Numbered from the stretch's first letter, positions 8,158-18,089 are shown. The stretch is DNA of 64,000 nucleotides from Polaromonas sp. (GCF_012927455.1 NZ_JABBPE010000002.1:310001-374000); one strand, 5' to 3'. A program made the numbers and translations. Notes: generated by a model not told the origin, from the letters alone.

Positions 8158-9612
8158 TCACGCCTCGGGAGCAATTGACTCGACGTAGTCGTAGAGCGCG
8201 CCCAAAATGGCTTCGCCGCGTTCGTCAGCGCTCTCCGACAGGGTGTCGATTTCGGCAAACAGCGCATCGACATTGCGCGCGCCGCCCGCGCCTTCCAGCA
8301 ACCTGGCAGCGCGATGGGCTTCCCAGCGCTGGGTTTCTTCCGGGTTCAAGGTTTCGGCGAAGTTGCGCGCGCGGTAGCGAAACAGCAGCTCTTCGAGCCG
8401 CTCGTCGTCGAAACCGCTGCGGCTGTGCGCCAGCTCGGCGGGCGACAGTGCGCGCAGCTGATTCAGCCGCCGGCGGTCGGCATTGCCGATGAAGCCGCCG
8501 TAGAGGTCTTCGTCCACATCGGGTGCGGCATCCTTGGGGCGCTGGAAAACTGCGGGCCAGATCTCGCTCATGTCGGGCAAGGCGGCGGCTTTTTCAGCGT
8601 GGCGCAGTGCCGTGTCCATGTCGATGCCCCAACGCGCTGCCATCTCGGGCGTGAGGGTTTGCAGCTTGCGCACCACCATCGGTGACTTGTTGAGATGAAC
8701 CGATTTAAGCGGCAGGCGCAGCACGCCTTCAGGCAAATCAGCCGACTTGGTGAACAAGCGCAGGCGCAGCGTGGCCACGTCCAGCAGCGGCAACTCGCTC
8801 GGGTCGTGCGCCAGGTCCCAGGCCAGCACTTCGTTTTTGTTGCTCGGGTGCGTGGCCAGAGGCCACATCACGGCCAGACAGCCGCGCTCGGCCGGAAACA
8901 TGCCCGACACATGCAAAAACGGTCTGGCGCTCTGGCTGCTGGCAGGCAGGCCAAGCTCGGATGCCACGCGGTCTTTCTTGTGCAAACTGAGACAAAAGTC
9001 GAACAGCTTGGGCTGCGCCGTGCGAATCAAGCGCGCCAGTGCTATGGTGGCGCGCACGTCTGACAGGGCATCGTGCGCCGCCTCGTGCAGCAGACCATTG
9101 GCGCGCGCCAGGTCTTCCAGCTTGAAGCTGGGCTTGCCGATGTAGGGGCCGTCCTGCTTGATCGGCCAGACGATGCCCTCAGGGCGCAGCGCATAGGCCA
9201 TGCGCACCACATCCAGCAGATCCCAGCGGCCGCAGTCGTTTTGCCATTCACGCGCGTACGGGTCCATCAGGTTGCGCCAGAGCATGTGGCGCGTCACTTC
9301 ATCGTCAAAACGGATGGTGTTGTAGCCCACGCCTATGGTGCCGGGCTGCGCCAGCAGCTGTTCGATCTGCGCGGCAAACGCATGTTCGGCAACGCCGTGT
9401 TGCAGGCAATGCTGCGGCGTGATGCCGGTGATCAGGCAGGACGCGGGATCAGGCAGGTAGTCGTTGGCGGGCTGGCAGTAAAGCATCAACGGCTCGCCCA
9501 CCTCGTTCAGCTCGGCATCGGTACGAATTCCGGCGAACTGTGAGGGCCGGTCGCGACGGGTGTTGATGCCGAAAGTTTCGTAGTCGTGCCAGAAAAAGGT
9601 GTGCGGAGCCAT
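8158..9612 (-). CDS. sbcB: Exodeoxyribonuclease I (SbcB)
   Basis: A 484-residue 3'-5' single-strand DNA exonuclease of recombination and mismatch repair. The DnaQ-like Exo I motif FFWHDYETFG is at residues 6-15 with the metal-binding Asp and Glu. The YNTIRFDDE motif lies near 99-107 and HDALSDVRATIALARLI near 178-194 is the last acidic motif. The SH3-like and C-terminal helical domains follow, ending at the usual length. It lies downstream of clpA in the same direction, separated by the clpA terminator and a repeat copy, so it is probably transcribed on its own. Confidence 0.95.
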   Translation of the reverse strand: MAPHTFFWHDYETFGINTRRDRPSQFAGIRTDAELNEVGEPLMLYCQPANDYLPDPASCLITGITPQHCLQHGVAEHAFAAQIEQLLAQPGTIGVGYNTIRFDDEVTRHMLWRNLMDPYAREWQNDCGRWDLLDVVRMAYALRPEGIVWPIKQDGPYIGKPSFKLEDLARANGLLHEAAHDALSDVRATIALARLIRTAQPKLFDFCLSLHKKDRVASELGLPASSQSARPFLHVSGMFPAERGCLAVMWPLATHPSNKNEVLAWDLAHDPSELPLLDVATLRLRLFTKSADLPEGVLRLPLKSVHLNKSPMVVRKLQTLTPEMAARWGIDMDTALRHAEKAAALPDMSEIWPAVFQRPKDAAPDVDEDLYGGFIGNADRRRLNQLRALSPAELAHSRSGFDDERLEELLFRYRARNFAETLNPEETQRWEAHRAARLLEGAGGARNVDALFAEIDTLSESADERGEAILGALYDYVESIAPEA

Positions 9613-9647
9613 AACGAGGTATTTCAGTAATTTATGGGTAAAAAGAG

Positions 9648-9695
9648 GCTCTAGCCCAGGTAGTACGGGCGCAGGCAGCTATCATTTTTATAGCG
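9648..9695 (+). repeat. Family-1 interspersed repeat, copy 3 (intergenic)
   Basis: GCTCTAGCCCAGGTAGTACG GGCGCAGGCAGCTATCATTT TTATAGC. It lies between the clpA terminator and the sbcB start, so it occupies the presumed leader of sbcB. Confidence 0.88.
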
Positions 9696-9700
9696 AAATT

Positions 9701-9736
9701 AAAAAAGGCCGATAGCGTGATGCTACCGGCCTTTTT
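9701..9736 (-). terminator. Rho-independent terminator of clpA
   Basis: AAAAAGGCCG pairs with CGGCCTTTTT, and TAGC with GCTA, around a short loop, flanked by A and T runs on either strand. It lies 55 bases downstream of the clpA stop. Confidence 0.85.
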
Positions 9737-9790
9737 GGCTGCTTTGCCGCTGCGCTGGGCAAACGGGGCGCGCCAGCGCGCTAGGGCTTG

Positions 9791-12130
9791 CTAGGAGTTG
9801 GTTTCAGCCGCCTCCGGCTCGGGTTTGGCGCGGCCTTCCCGCTTGATCAGCGGCTGGATGTCCAGCTCCACCTCGCCGGTCTCCACGCCTTTTTCATCCG
9901 TTGTCACCTTCATGTCGACGGTCAGACGACCCCCTTCAATCAGGCGTCCAAACAGCAACTCGTCAGCCAGCGCACGACGAATCGTGTCCTGGATCAGGCG
10001 CTGCATGGGGCGCGCGCCCATCAGCGGGTCAAAACCCTTCTTGGCCAGATATTTGCGCAGCACATCGGTGAAGGTGACCTCAACCTTCTTCTCTGCCAGC
10101 TGCGTCTCAAGCTGCAGCAGAAACTTGTCGACCACGCGCAAGATCACGATTTCGTCCAGCGCCTTGAAGCTCACTGTTGCATCGAGGCGGTTGCGGAACT
10201 CCGGCGTGAACAGGCGCTTGATGTCGGCCATCTCGTCGCCCGCCTCGCGCGGGTTGGTGAAGCCTATGGTCGCCTTGTTCATGGTCTCGGCGCCCGCATT
10301 GGTCGTCATGACAATGATCACGTTGCGGAAATCGGCCTTGCGCCCGTTGTTGTCGGTCAGCGTGCCATGGTCCATGACTTGCAGCAACACATTGAAAATG
10401 TCCGGATGGGCCTTCTCGATTTCGTCAAGCAGTAGCACGCAATGCGGCTTTTTGGTGACGGCCTCAGTCAGCAAACCACCTTGGTCAAAACCAACATAGC
10501 CCGGCGGCGCGCCAATCAGGCGGCTGACGGCATGGCGCTCCATGTATTCCGACATGTCAAAGCGGATCAGCTCGATGCCCATGATGTAGGCCAGCTGCTT
10601 GGCCGCCTCGGTCTTGCCAACACCCGTGGGGCCTGAGAACAGGAAGCAGCCAATTGGCTTGTCGTCCCGGCCCAAGCCCGAGCGCGCCATCTTGACGGCG
10701 GACGCCAGCACGTCGAGTGCCTTGTCCTGACCGAACACCACGCTTTTCAAGTCGCGTTCCAGCGTCTTGAGCTTGCCGCGGTCATCGTTGGACACATTGG
10801 CGGGCGGAATGCGGGCGATCTTGGCCACGATCTCTTCCACCTCAGTCTTGGTGATGGTTTTCTTGCGTTTGTTGGCCGGCAAAATGCGCTGAGCGGCTCC
10901 CGCCTCGTCGATCACGTCAATCGCCTTGTCGGGCAGATGGCGGTCGTTGATGTATTTGGCGCTCAGCTCGGCTGCTGCCTGCAGTGCAGCCAGGGCGTAC
11001 TTGACGCTGTGGTGCTCTTCAAAGCGCGACTTCAACCCTTTCAGAATTTCGACAGTTTCCTGCACCGTAGGCTCCACCACATCGACCTTTTGGAAGCGCC
11101 GCGACAGCGCCGCGTCTTTTTCGAAGATGCCGCGGTATTCGGTGAAGGTGGTGGCGCCAATGCACTTGAGCTGCCCCGTGCTAAGTGCCGGCTTGAGCAG
11201 ATTGGACGCGTCCAACGTGCCGCCGGACGCCGCACCGGCACCGATCAGGGTGTGAATTTCATCGATGAACAAAATGCCGTCGGGCTTGTCCTTCAAGGCT
11301 TTCAGCACGCCTTTGAGTCGCTGCTCAAAGTCTCCGCGGTACTTGGTGCCAGCGAGCAAGGCGCCCATGTCGAGCGAAAACACCTGCGCATCGGCCAGAA
11401 TTTCGGGCACGTCTTTTTGCGTGATGCGCCAGGCCAGGCCCTCGGCGATCGCCGTTTTACCCACGCCAGCTTCACCAACCAGCAGCGGGTTGTTTTTGCG
11501 GCGGCGGCAGAGAATTTGAATGACGCGCTCGACTTCATAGTGGCGGCCAATCAGCGGGTCAATCTTTCCGTCTTTAGCGAGTTGGTTAAGGTTAACCGTG
11601 TATTGCTCGAGCGGCGAGGCTTTCTCATTTTTCTCGCCCCCCTCTTCGTTCTCGGGGGCGGACTCGCCCGACTTGGTCGGCTCGGGGGGGTCGCTTTTCT
11701 TGATGCCGTGGGCAATGAAATTGACCACGTCCAGACGCGTCACGCCCTGCTGGTGCAGGTAATACACCGCGTGGGAGTCCTTTTCGCCAAAAATGGCGAC
11801 CAGCACGTTGGCGCCCGTCACTTCCTTTTTACCGTTACCGGTGGACTGTACATGCATGATGGCGCGCTGAATCACGCGCTGAAAACCCAGCGTGGGTTGA
11901 GTATCCACGTCGTCGGCCCCGGCCACTTGGGGCGTGTTGTCCTTGATGAAATTGGCAAGCGATTTGCGCAAATCATCGACATTGGCGGAACAAGCGCGCA
12001 ACACTTCAGCGGCACTGGGATTGTCGAGTAAGGCGAGCAGCAAGTGTTCCACGGTGATGAACTCGTGACGTTGCTGGCGCGCCTCGACAAAGGCCATGTG
12101 CAAGCTGACTTCTAATTCTTGGGCAATCAT
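9791..12130 (-). CDS. clpA: ATP-dependent Clp protease ATP-binding subunit ClpA
   Basis: A 779-residue AAA+ unfoldase that feeds substrates to ClpP. The N-terminal Clp domain (about 1-145) is followed by two AAA+ modules. Walker A sites are [13 protein letters not shown] in D1 (about residue 215) and [12 protein letters not shown] in D2 (about 495). The charged linker before D1 ([18 protein letters not shown]) is usual for ClpA. It follows clpS by 65 bases in the same direction, the conserved clpS-clpA arrangement, and ends before a strong hairpin. Confidence 0.97.
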   Translation of the reverse strand: MIAQELEVSLHMAFVEARQQRHEFITVEHLLLALLDNPSAAEVLRACSANVDDLRKSLANFIKDNTPQVAGADDVDTQPTLGFQRVIQRAIMHVQSTGNGKKEVTGANVLVAIFGEKDSHAVYYLHQQGVTRLDVVNFIAHGIKKSDPPEPTKSGESAPENEEGGEKNEKASPLEQYTVNLNQLAKDGKIDPLIGRHYEVERVIQILCRRRKNNPLLVGEAGVGKTAIAEGLAWRITQKDVPEILADAQVFSLDMGALLAGTKYRGDFEQRLKGVLKALKDKPDGILFIDEIHTLIGAGAASGGTLDASNLLKPALSTGQLKCIGATTFTEYRGIFEKDAALSRRFQKVDVVEPTVQETVEILKGLKSRFEEHHSVKYALAALQAAAELSAKYINDRHLPDKAIDVIDEAGAAQRILPANKRKKTITKTEVEEIVAKIARIPPANVSNDDRGKLKTLERDLKSVVFGQDKALDVLASAVKMARSGLGRDDKPIGCFLFSGPTGVGKTEAAKQLAYIMGIELIRFDMSEYMERHAVSRLIGAPPGYVGFDQGGLLTEAVTKKPHCVLLLDEIEKAHPDIFNVLLQVMDHGTLTDNNGRKADFRNVIIVMTTNAGAETMNKATIGFTNPREAGDEMADIKRLFTPEFRNRLDATVSFKALDEIVILRVVDKFLLQLETQLAEKKVEVTFTDVLRKYLAKKGFDPLMGARPMQRLIQDTIRRALADELLFGRLIEGGRLTVDMKVTTDEKGVETGEVELDIQPLIKREGRAKPEPEAAETNS

Positions 12131-12195
12131 TGCTCTTCCTTTCGGCTTGCTGATGTTCTACTGTACTGACTTCAAGACAATATTGGCAGCATTTC

Positions 12196-12576
12196 TCATA
12201 TTTCAATGGGCTCACTGACACATTGCAAAGGGTGGCCGTTTTTTCGGGCGGCTTCGGTTACCTGATCGACTTTGGTCGCTGCCACGTCCTTGGAAAATAC
12301 GCCACAAATGCCTTTGCCGTCCAAGTGAATTTTGAGCATGATCTGCGTGGCGGTTTCCCGGTCTTTGTTGAAAAACTCCTGAATAACCACGACGACAAAC
12401 TCCATTGGCGTGTAATCATCGTTAAGCAAAACCACTTGGAACATCTGCGGCGGCTTGGTTTTTTGCGGTCTGCGCTCCAGTACGACCGAATCCCCGCCAT
12501 TGCCGTCGTCGGGCTTGACGGCAGGCGCCGGAGGGAGCGCTGGAGGCTTGGGAGATTTGGTTGCCATGGAATTCAT
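12196..12576 (-). CDS. clpS: ATP-dependent Clp protease adaptor ClpS
   Basis: ClpS binds N-degron substrates and delivers them to ClpA. The start at 12576 (126 residues) is chosen because AGGGTGG precedes it. An ATG 9 bases further on is possible. The frame stays open 21 codons upstream, but that part is unlike ClpS. After a Pro-rich flexible N-terminal tail (to about 40) the core contains [18 protein letters not shown], with the Asn-Asp-Asp-Tyr substrate-pocket residues, and ends CVSEPIEI. It lies directly upstream of clpA. Confidence 0.95.
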   Translation of the reverse strand: MNSMATKSPKPPALPPAPAVKPDDGNGGDSVVLERRPQKTKPPQMFQVVLLNDDYTPMEFVVVVIQEFFNKDRETATQIMLKIHLDGKGICGVFSKDVAATKVDQVTEAARKNGHPLQCVSEPIEI

Positions 12577-12683
12577 TCTAGCCACCCTGCCGATCAATGG
12601 CCAGACAGCGGGAATTGGTGGCAGGAAGGCGACATTCAAGTGTGACTTTTTTCATATTTCGGGGCCCATAATCCGCAGCCATG

Positions 12684-12718
12684 AAAAAACCGCCTCGGGA
12701 TCGCTCCCGGGCGGTTTT
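12684..12718 (-). terminator. Rho-independent terminator of icd
   Basis: AAAACCGCC pairs with GGCGGTTTT and CGGGA with TCCCG around TCGC, with one bulge. It lies just beyond the icd stop on the minus strand and before clpS. Confidence 0.85.
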
Positions 12719-12739
12719 GCAGGGCCGATAAAGGCGGTT

Positions 12740-13993
12740 TTACATGTGCTCGATCATGACCTGACCAAACCCGGAGCAGCTGACCTGGGTAGCACCTTCC
12801 ATGAGTCGAGCAAAGTCGTAGGTGACTTTTTTGGAATCAATGGATTTTTCCATTGAACTGATGATGAGGTCGGCAGCCTCAACCCAGCCCATGTGCCGCA
12901 GCATCATTTCCGCAGAAAGGATCAGGGAACCTGGGTTCACGTAATCTTTACCCGCGTATTTGGGAGCTGTGCCGTGCGTTGCCTCAAACATGGCGATGGT
13001 GTCGCTCAAGTTGGCACCGGGGGCAATGCCAATACCGCCGACCTGTGCGGCGAGCGCGTCGGAAATATAGTCACCATTCAGATTCAGCGTGGCAATCACG
13101 CTGTATTCGGCCGGGCGCAACAAAATCTGCTGAAGGAAGGCATCCGCGATGACATCCTTGATGATGATGTCTTTGCCGGTTTTCGGGTTTTTGAGCTTGC
13201 ACCACGGGCCACCGTCGATCATTTCAGCGCCAAATTCGTTCTGCGCCAGAGCGTACGCCCAATCACGGAATCCACCCTCAGTGAACTTCATGATGTTGCC
13301 CTTGTGCACGATGGTCACACTGGACTTGTCATTGTCAATGGCGTACTGAATAGCCTTGCGCACCAGGCGCTCGGTGCCTTCGCTGGACACTGGCTTGATG
13401 CCGATGCCGGAAGTGTTGGGAAAACGGATTTTCTTCACGCCCAGCTCGTCCTGCAGAAACTTGATGAGCTTTTTGGCCTTGTCGCTGCCGGATTCGAATT
13501 CGATCCCGGCGTAGATGTCTTCAGAGTTTTCGCGGAAGATCACCATATGGGTCTTCTGCGGCTCTTTCACGGGCGAAGGAACGCCAGCAAAATACTGGAT
13601 GGGGCGCAGGCAGACGTAGAGGTCGAGTTCCTGGCGCAAGGCCACATTCAAGCTGCGGATACCGCCGCCCACGGGGGTCGTCAGGGGGCCTTTGATAGAC
13701 ACTACAAAGTCGCGCACGGCATGCAAGGTTTCTTCGGGCAGCCAAACGTCCGGGCCATACACCTTGGTGGATTTTTCACCGGCAAACACTTCCATCCAGT
13801 GGATCTTTTTCTTGCCACCGTAGGCCTTGGCAACCGCAGCATCCACCACTTTTAGCATGACCGGCGTAATATCTACACCGGTGCCGTCACCTTCAATGAA
13901 TGGCAGGATAGGCTCGTCCGGCACATTCAGTGAATTGTCAGCATTGACTGTGATTTTCTGGCCCTGGGCGGGCACCTTGATGTGCTTGTACAT
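12740..13993 (-). CDS. icd: NADP-dependent isocitrate dehydrogenase
   Basis: A 417-residue enzyme that makes 2-oxoglutarate in the citric acid cycle. The start at 13993 (MYKHIKVP) has GGAGA about 10 bases upstream; the longer frame to 14080 adds residues foreign to the family. Key segments are [13 protein letters not shown] (about 33-45), [13 protein letters not shown] with the regulatory serine (about 104-116), the [18 protein letters not shown] region, and the NADP-binding [11 protein letters not shown]. Length and order match the E. coli-type enzyme. A 19-bp dyad lies in the upstream region shared with the divergent small gene. Confidence 0.96.
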   Translation of the reverse strand: MYKHIKVPAQGQKITVNADNSLNVPDEPILPFIEGDGTGVDITPVMLKVVDAAVAKAYGGKKKIHWMEVFAGEKSTKVYGPDVWLPEETLHAVRDFVVSIKGPLTTPVGGGIRSLNVALRQELDLYVCLRPIQYFAGVPSPVKEPQKTHMVIFRENSEDIYAGIEFESGSDKAKKLIKFLQDELGVKKIRFPNTSGIGIKPVSSEGTERLVRKAIQYAIDNDKSSVTIVHKGNIMKFTEGGFRDWAYALAQNEFGAEMIDGGPWCKLKNPKTGKDIIIKDVIADAFLQQILLRPAEYSVIATLNLNGDYISDALAAQVGGIGIAPGANLSDTIAMFEATHGTAPKYAGKDYVNPGSLILSAEMMLRHMGWVEAADLIISSMEKSIDSKKVTYDFARLMEGATQVSCSGFGQVMIEHM

Positions 13994-14081
13994 GTACAAA
14001 AGTCTCCGGTAGGCGCTGATGGCGTTGATAAAACACCACTTTGAGCAGTTTAGGTAAAAACCCCTAAATTCTAGCCCCAAA

Positions 14082-14100
14082 AAATTCTTGAAAAGAATTT
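14082..14100. promoter_or_regulatory. Perfect 19-bp dyad between icd and a divergent small gene
   Basis: AAATTCTT and AAGAATTT are exact inverted complements around GAA. The site is 89 bases before the icd start and 101 bases before the divergent gene, where an operator would be expected. No regulator is identified. Confidence 0.45.
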
Positions 14101-14200
14101 ACGGCCAGATGTCAACGAATTGTGAGTAGGCCTCGTTACGGTAAGGCCTCCGAGCAGTTCGGGGTATTTTTTCCAACAACGTTATCAAGGAAATTTCCAA

Positions 14201-14488
14201 ATGAACAAGATCCTCGCTGTTTTGATCGCTGGCCTCTTCGCTACTGGCGCTTTCGCCGCTTCTCACGTCGGCGCTCCTATGGCTGGCGCTTCTGCCGCTG
14301 CTCCAGCGGCTCCAGCTGCCAAGACCGAAATGAAAGCTGATGAGGCCAAGCCTGCCGCCAAAGCTGCCATGACCAAAGAAGACAAAGCTGCCGCAAAAGC
14401 CGCCAAGAAAGAAAAAGCCGCTGCTGCAAAAAAAGCAAAAGCTGAAGCCGCTGCTGCAAAAAAAGCTGAAGCCGCTGCCAAGAAGTAA
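14201..14488 (+). CDS. Small Ala/Lys-rich exported protein
   Basis: A 95-residue protein with AAGGA 11 bases before its ATG. The first 19 residues form a signal peptide (MNKILAVLIAGLFATGAFA). The mature part is almost only Ala, Lys, Glu and Pro, with tandem-like units such as AAAKKAKAEAAAAKKAEA, predicting a charged helix resembling histone-H1-like tails. The signal peptide argues for a periplasmic rather than a DNA-bound location. It has its own terminator, so it is a single-gene unit. Function unknown. Confidence 0.8.
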   Translation: MNKILAVLIAGLFATGAFAASHVGAPMAGASAAAPAAPAAKTEMKADEAKPAAKAAMTKEDKAAAKAAKKEKAAAAKKAKAEAAAAKKAEAAAKK

Positions 14489-14507
14489 TTCCTGGTGACT
14501 TCGGTCG

Positions 14508-14535
14508 AAAAAGCCCGCCTTGTGCGGGCTTTTTT
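14508..14535 (+). terminator. Rho-independent terminator after the Ala/Lys-rich gene
   Basis: AAAAAGCCCGC pairs with GCGGGCTTTTTT around CTTGT. It lies 20 bases after the stop of the small exported protein. Confidence 0.92.
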
Positions 14536-14581
14536 ATGCGCGTCGTTTATGCTGATAGTTCAACTTCAACTGGGTAGGTCT

Positions 14582-15076
14582 ATGTTTCCTCAATCCCGCG
14601 CCGCCTCCTTCAGCCTGGCATGCAAAGGTCTGGTTCAAGTGCTGGCCGCTACCGCCTTGCTTTATCCGCTGTGGACTTTGGCCGAAGAAGGCCCTCAAAT
14701 GAATCTGCAGCGCGTCAAATTGTCTGCGGGCATGCACCTGATGGATGTTCAGGTGGCATCAACCCCCGAGCAACGCCAGACCGGCTTGATGTTTCGCAAG
14801 GAGATGCCGCCGCAAGAAGGCATGATATTTGTGTTCGAACAAGCAAGCCAGCAGTGCTTCTGGATGAAAAATACTCTGCTGCCCCTGACCGCAGCCTTCG
14901 TCGCCGATGACGGGACCATCGTGAACTTGACTGACATGAAGCCACAAACCACGGAACCTCACTGTTCTACCGAGCCGGTTCGCTACGTTCTGGAGATGAA
15001 CAAGGGCTGGTTTTCCAAGAAGGGCATCAAGGCGGGCAGCAAACTGGGCGGCCCGCTGTTTGGGGTCAGGCGCTGA
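14582..15076 (+). CDS. DUF192 family exported protein
   Basis: The start at 14582 (164 residues) is preferred over the longer frame because GGTAGG precedes it and the upstream stretch contains the neighbour's terminator. An N-terminal hydrophobic segment (about 12-34) looks like a signal peptide or anchor. The DUF192 domain follows (about 45-160), with TGLMFRKEMPP, CFWMKNTLLPL and VRYVLEMNKGWF, all conserved in the family. The biochemical role of DUF192 proteins is unsettled. It is ended by a strong hairpin. Confidence 0.88.
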   Translation: MFPQSRAASFSLACKGLVQVLAATALLYPLWTLAEEGPQMNLQRVKLSAGMHLMDVQVASTPEQRQTGLMFRKEMPPQEGMIFVFEQASQQCFWMKNTLLPLTAAFVADDGTIVNLTDMKPQTTEPHCSTEPVRYVLEMNKGWFSKKGIKAGSKLGGPLFGVRR

Positions 15077-15096
15077 GTGCCTTTTATGCCCATAAG

Positions 15097-15123
15097 AAAG
15101 CCGACTTGAAGTCGGCTTTTTTT
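15097..15123 (+). terminator. Rho-independent terminator after the DUF192 gene
   Basis: AAAGCCGACTT pairs with the GTCGGCTTTT side around GAA and runs into seven Ts. It lies between convergent genes and may act in both directions for sodB. Confidence 0.92.
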
Positions 15124-15148
15124 GTGACCTCGATTTGATGGACGCTGA

Positions 15149-15730
15149 TCAGGAGAAATTCGCCTCTACGAAACGCCAGTTCACTAAATTGGACAAAAAG
15201 GTTTCGACAAACTTGGGACGTTGGTTGCGGTAGTCAATGTAGTAAGCGTGTTCCCACACATCCACCGTCAGCAGTGCCTTGTCGGCCGTAGTCAACGGGG
15301 TACCGGCAGGACCGGTGTTGACGATATCCACAGCGCCGTCGGCTTTTTTGACCAGCCATGTCCAGCCCGAGCCGAAATTACCCACGGCCGATTTGACAAA
15401 GGCTTCCTTGAAGGCCGCATAGGAGCCAAATTTGGCATTGATGGCCGCTACCAGCGCACCGCTGGGCTCACCGCCGCCTGCTGGTTTCATGCAACTCCAG
15501 AAAAAGGTGTGGTTCCAAATCTGGGCCGCGTTGTTGTATACGCCGCCGCTGGACTTTTTGACAATTTCTTCCAGCGTCAGGGACTCGAACTCAGTGCCTT
15601 TTTGCAGGTTGTTAAGGTTCACCACATAAGCACTGTGGTGCTTGCCATGATGGTACTCAAAAGCTTCCTGGCTGTAGTGCGGGGCCAGTGCGTCGATTGC
15701 GTAAGGTAGCGGGGGTAGCTTGTGTTCCAT
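15149..15730 (-). CDS. sodB: Superoxide dismutase [Fe]
   Basis: A 193-residue cytoplasmic enzyme that converts superoxide to hydrogen peroxide and oxygen. The metal ligands are visible: His in [12 protein letters not shown] (about residue 27), His in NHTFFWSCM (about 74), and Asp and His in [16 protein letters not shown] (about 157-161). The Fe-type signature is the FFW and GGG region near residues 75-85. It is convergent with the DUF192 gene and has its own upstream region. Confidence 0.95.
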   Translation of the reverse strand: MEHKLPPLPYAIDALAPHYSQEAFEYHHGKHHSAYVVNLNNLQKGTEFESLTLEEIVKKSSGGVYNNAAQIWNHTFFWSCMKPAGGGEPSGALVAAINAKFGSYAAFKEAFVKSAVGNFGSGWTWLVKKADGAVDIVNTGPAGTPLTTADKALLTVDVWEHAYYIDYRNQRPKFVETFLSNLVNWRFVEANFS

Positions 15731-15789
15731 TACTTTTCCTCATAGTGGGTTGGTTGACTGCCGAAAAACTAGAAAAAGTATTGTAAAAA

Positions 15790-17115
15790 CTAAATGAGCC
15801 GCGGCGCCGAGACTGTCAAATCGACCTCGCCATCGGCAAGGGTAGCGCGCAATGGCTGGCCAAGATGCGTCTTATTAACGCTGTTCACAGCTTGCCCTTG
15901 CAAGTCGGCCAGCCAGGCGTAGCCACGCTGCAAGATCAGTTTAGGGTCCAGCAGCTTGAGGCGCAATTGTGCTCGCTCAACCAGTTGCCGGCTACGCTGC
16001 AGATTGGAGGCCATTTCCCTGTGAAAATCGTTGCCGAGCGACTGAACCCTGCGCCCCTCATGCATCAACGTTGATTGCATTGCGTGCCGCAGCTCTTGCG
16101 CCAGTCTCGCCACGCGTGCCTGTTGCCGGGTCACCAGGTGCGAGGGCCGGCTGACGCGGGACGCCGCCCAGTCCAGGCGCTGGCTGTGCGCCTGCATTTG
16201 CCGATCTACGCCATTTTGCAGACGCGACAAGGCCAGGCCGAGGGCTCCCCGCCAGACACTTTGCGGCTGGGCGCACAGCTCTGCCGCCGCGGTGGGCGTG
16301 GGTGCGCGCAGGTCGGCACAAAAATCGGCAATGGTGAAGTCCGTTTCGTGCCCTACTCCGCTGACCACGGGCACGGGCGAGGCCACGATGGTGCGCGCCA
16401 GCTGTTCATCATTAAAGGCCCACAAATCTTCCATGGCACCACCTCCGCGGACCAGCAACAGCACGTCGACCCCATCCTCAGCGCGTCGCCGGTAAGCTGT
16501 GAGCAAGGCCTCGCGCAGTTCACCCGCTGCCTGGGCACCCTGCACACTGGAAGGGTAGATCACTACTGGAATGTGCGGGACACGCCGCTGCAGTGCAGTT
16601 ACAACATCATGCAGGGCGGCAGCACCCAATGAGGTGACGACGCCGATCGCGCGGGGCAGCAAGGGTGGCTGCCGTTTACGCGCGGTCTCAAAAAGGCCCT
16701 CCGACTCGAGTTTGGCCTTGAGCGCCAGGAACTGCTCAAACAAGTTACCCTGGCCGGACTGCCGCATGGACTCCACCACCAGTTGCAATTCGCCGCGTGG
16801 CTCGTACACGCCCAAGCGACCCCGCAACTCAACCAGTTGCCCATCGCGCGGTGCAAAGTCCAGCAGCGCAGCGGCTCGGCGGAACATAGCACAGCGAATC
16901 TGGCCTTGCTCGTCCTTGAGGGAAAAATAGCAGTGCCCGCTGGATGCGCGCGAAAAACCTGTAAGTTCACCCTGCACGGCAACCGGATTAAACCGGGCAT
17001 CCAAGCTGTCGGCGATGGCCCGTAGCAGTGAACCCACGGGCCAGACTCGCACGCCTGGCTCACGCGCCAATACGGGCATTTTGTCAGGCCGAGCCGATGC
17101 GTCAAACATCGTCAA
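15790..17115 (-). CDS. xseA: Exodeoxyribonuclease VII large subunit
   Basis: A 441-residue nuclease subunit that degrades single-stranded DNA. The N-terminal OB fold (about 20-115) includes GELTGFSRASSGHCYFSLKD. The catalytic domain carries AIGVVTSLGAAALHDV (about 156-171), LLLVRGGGAMEDLWAFNDE (about 221-239) and SGVGHETDFTIADFCADLRAPTPTAAAE. A coiled-coil-like region follows and the protein ends with the usual ILQRGYAWL segment. It is divergent from the exbB gene. Confidence 0.95.
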   Translation of the reverse strand: MTMFDASARPDKMPVLAREPGVRVWPVGSLLRAIADSLDARFNPVAVQGELTGFSRASSGHCYFSLKDEQGQIRCAMFRRAAALLDFAPRDGQLVELRGRLGVYEPRGELQLVVESMRQSGQGNLFEQFLALKAKLESEGLFETARKRQPPLLPRAIGVVTSLGAAALHDVVTALQRRVPHIPVVIYPSSVQGAQAAGELREALLTAYRRRAEDGVDVLLLVRGGGAMEDLWAFNDEQLARTIVASPVPVVSGVGHETDFTIADFCADLRAPTPTAAAELCAQPQSVWRGALGLALSRLQNGVDRQMQAHSQRLDWAASRVSRPSHLVTRQQARVARLAQELRHAMQSTLMHEGRRVQSLGNDFHREMASNLQRSRQLVERAQLRLKLLDPKLILQRGYAWLADLQGQAVNSVNKTHLGQPLRATLADGEVDLTVSAPRLI

Positions 17116-17446
17116 ACCTCTTGATCTGGCGAGGAGAATACTCCATAGGGCGTAGTCTATGGGAAGGAGCGGCAGTGCCCCCCGGAAATCTCGATAGATC
17201 GGCGTAACTCATTGATTTTTAAAAGCTTTATTGTGCTTAAATTTTCATCGTTTTGTCACAAGCACGAATTGGCGCGGCTTCGCGAGCTTCCAGCCAGGAC
17301 TTGCTCACAAAGTTATCCACAGGTTCTGTGGGTTATGTGCTCTCAAAAACTTCCCCAAAACATGGCCAAGCTAGGGGCCAGCCCGGCTGAGTGCCTGGGT
17401 TCGGTAGGCCATAATCCAACACAATTTATCTGTCTGGAGACGTGCA
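17116..17446. other. Divergent intergenic region of xseA and exbB, 331 bp
   Basis: No gene is seen. It should hold promoters for both flanking genes. Its one conspicuous element is a pair of opposed DnaA-box-like 9-mers at 17313-17335. Confidence 0.6.
17313..17335. promoter_or_regulatory. Opposed DnaA-box-like 9-mers
   Basis: TTATCCACA at 17313-17321 is an exact match to the DnaA box consensus. TGTGGGTTA at 17327-17335 is its inverted partner with one mismatch. The pair is about 110 bases upstream of exbB. A single pair does not make an origin; control by DnaA is only a possibility. Confidence 0.35.
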
Positions 17447-18085
17447 TTGTTTTCAATCATACAAGCCGCAGGCTGGCCGATCTGGCCCTTGGTTGCCTGT
17501 TCCATCTTGGCTCTTGCGCTGGTCATCGAGCGGTTTACCAGCCTCAAAACGCCCAAGGTCGCACCGCCGAAACTGCTTGACGAAGCGATTACGGTTTCGC
17601 GCGCCGCCGTTCCCTCGCCCGATGTGGTGTCGCAACTCGAACAAAACTCGTTGCTGGGCGAGGTGCTGGCAAGCGGCTTTCGTGCCCTCAATTCGAACCC
17701 GCGCATCAGCGAAGAAGATCTGCGCTCCACGCTGGAAGGCGCTGGCCGCCAGGCGGCGCACAAGCTGGAGCGCTATCTGGCGGCGCTGGCAACCATAGCC
17801 TCGGCCGCGCCCCTGCTGGGCCTGCTGGGCACCGTCATCGGCATGATCGAAATTTTTGGCTCCCAGGCTGGCGCAGGCGGCGCCAGCAATGCGCCCGGCG
17901 GCAACCCGGCGCAGTTGGCGCAGGGTATTTCGATTGCGCTGTATAACACCGCTTTCGGCTTGATGGTGGCCATTCCTTCACTGATTTTCTGGCGCTATTT
18001 CCGTGCCCGCGTTGACGGCTACCTGCTGACCATGGAACTGGCGGCTGAACGCTTTGTACGTCACCTCAACACCCTGCGAAAATGA
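17447..18085 (+). CDS. exbB: ExbB/TolQ-family proton channel protein
   Basis: A 212-residue inner-membrane protein that with ExbD converts proton motive force into work at the outer membrane. The TTG start is supported by GGAG seven bases upstream and by the usual N-terminal sequence FSIIQAAGWPIWPLV. Three membrane helices lie near residues 10-30, 105-130 and 165-185. The MotA/TolQ/ExbB signature LLGLLGTVIGMIEIF is at about 123-137. exbD follows after 139 bases occupied by a duplicated repeat. No tonB is present here. Confidence 0.92.
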   Translation: MFSIIQAAGWPIWPLVACSILALALVIERFTSLKTPKVAPPKLLDEAITVSRAAVPSPDVVSQLEQNSLLGEVLASGFRALNSNPRISEEDLRSTLEGAGRQAAHKLERYLAALATIASAAPLLGLLGTVIGMIEIFGSQAGAGGASNAPGGNPAQLAQGISIALYNTAFGLMVAIPSLIFWRYFRARVDGYLLTMELAAERFVRHLNTLRK

Positions 18086-18089
18086 GTAT

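Noticed and set aside
17313-17335. Replication origin
   Set aside because: Only two DnaA-like boxes are present, without an AT-rich unwinding region or origin-linked genes.
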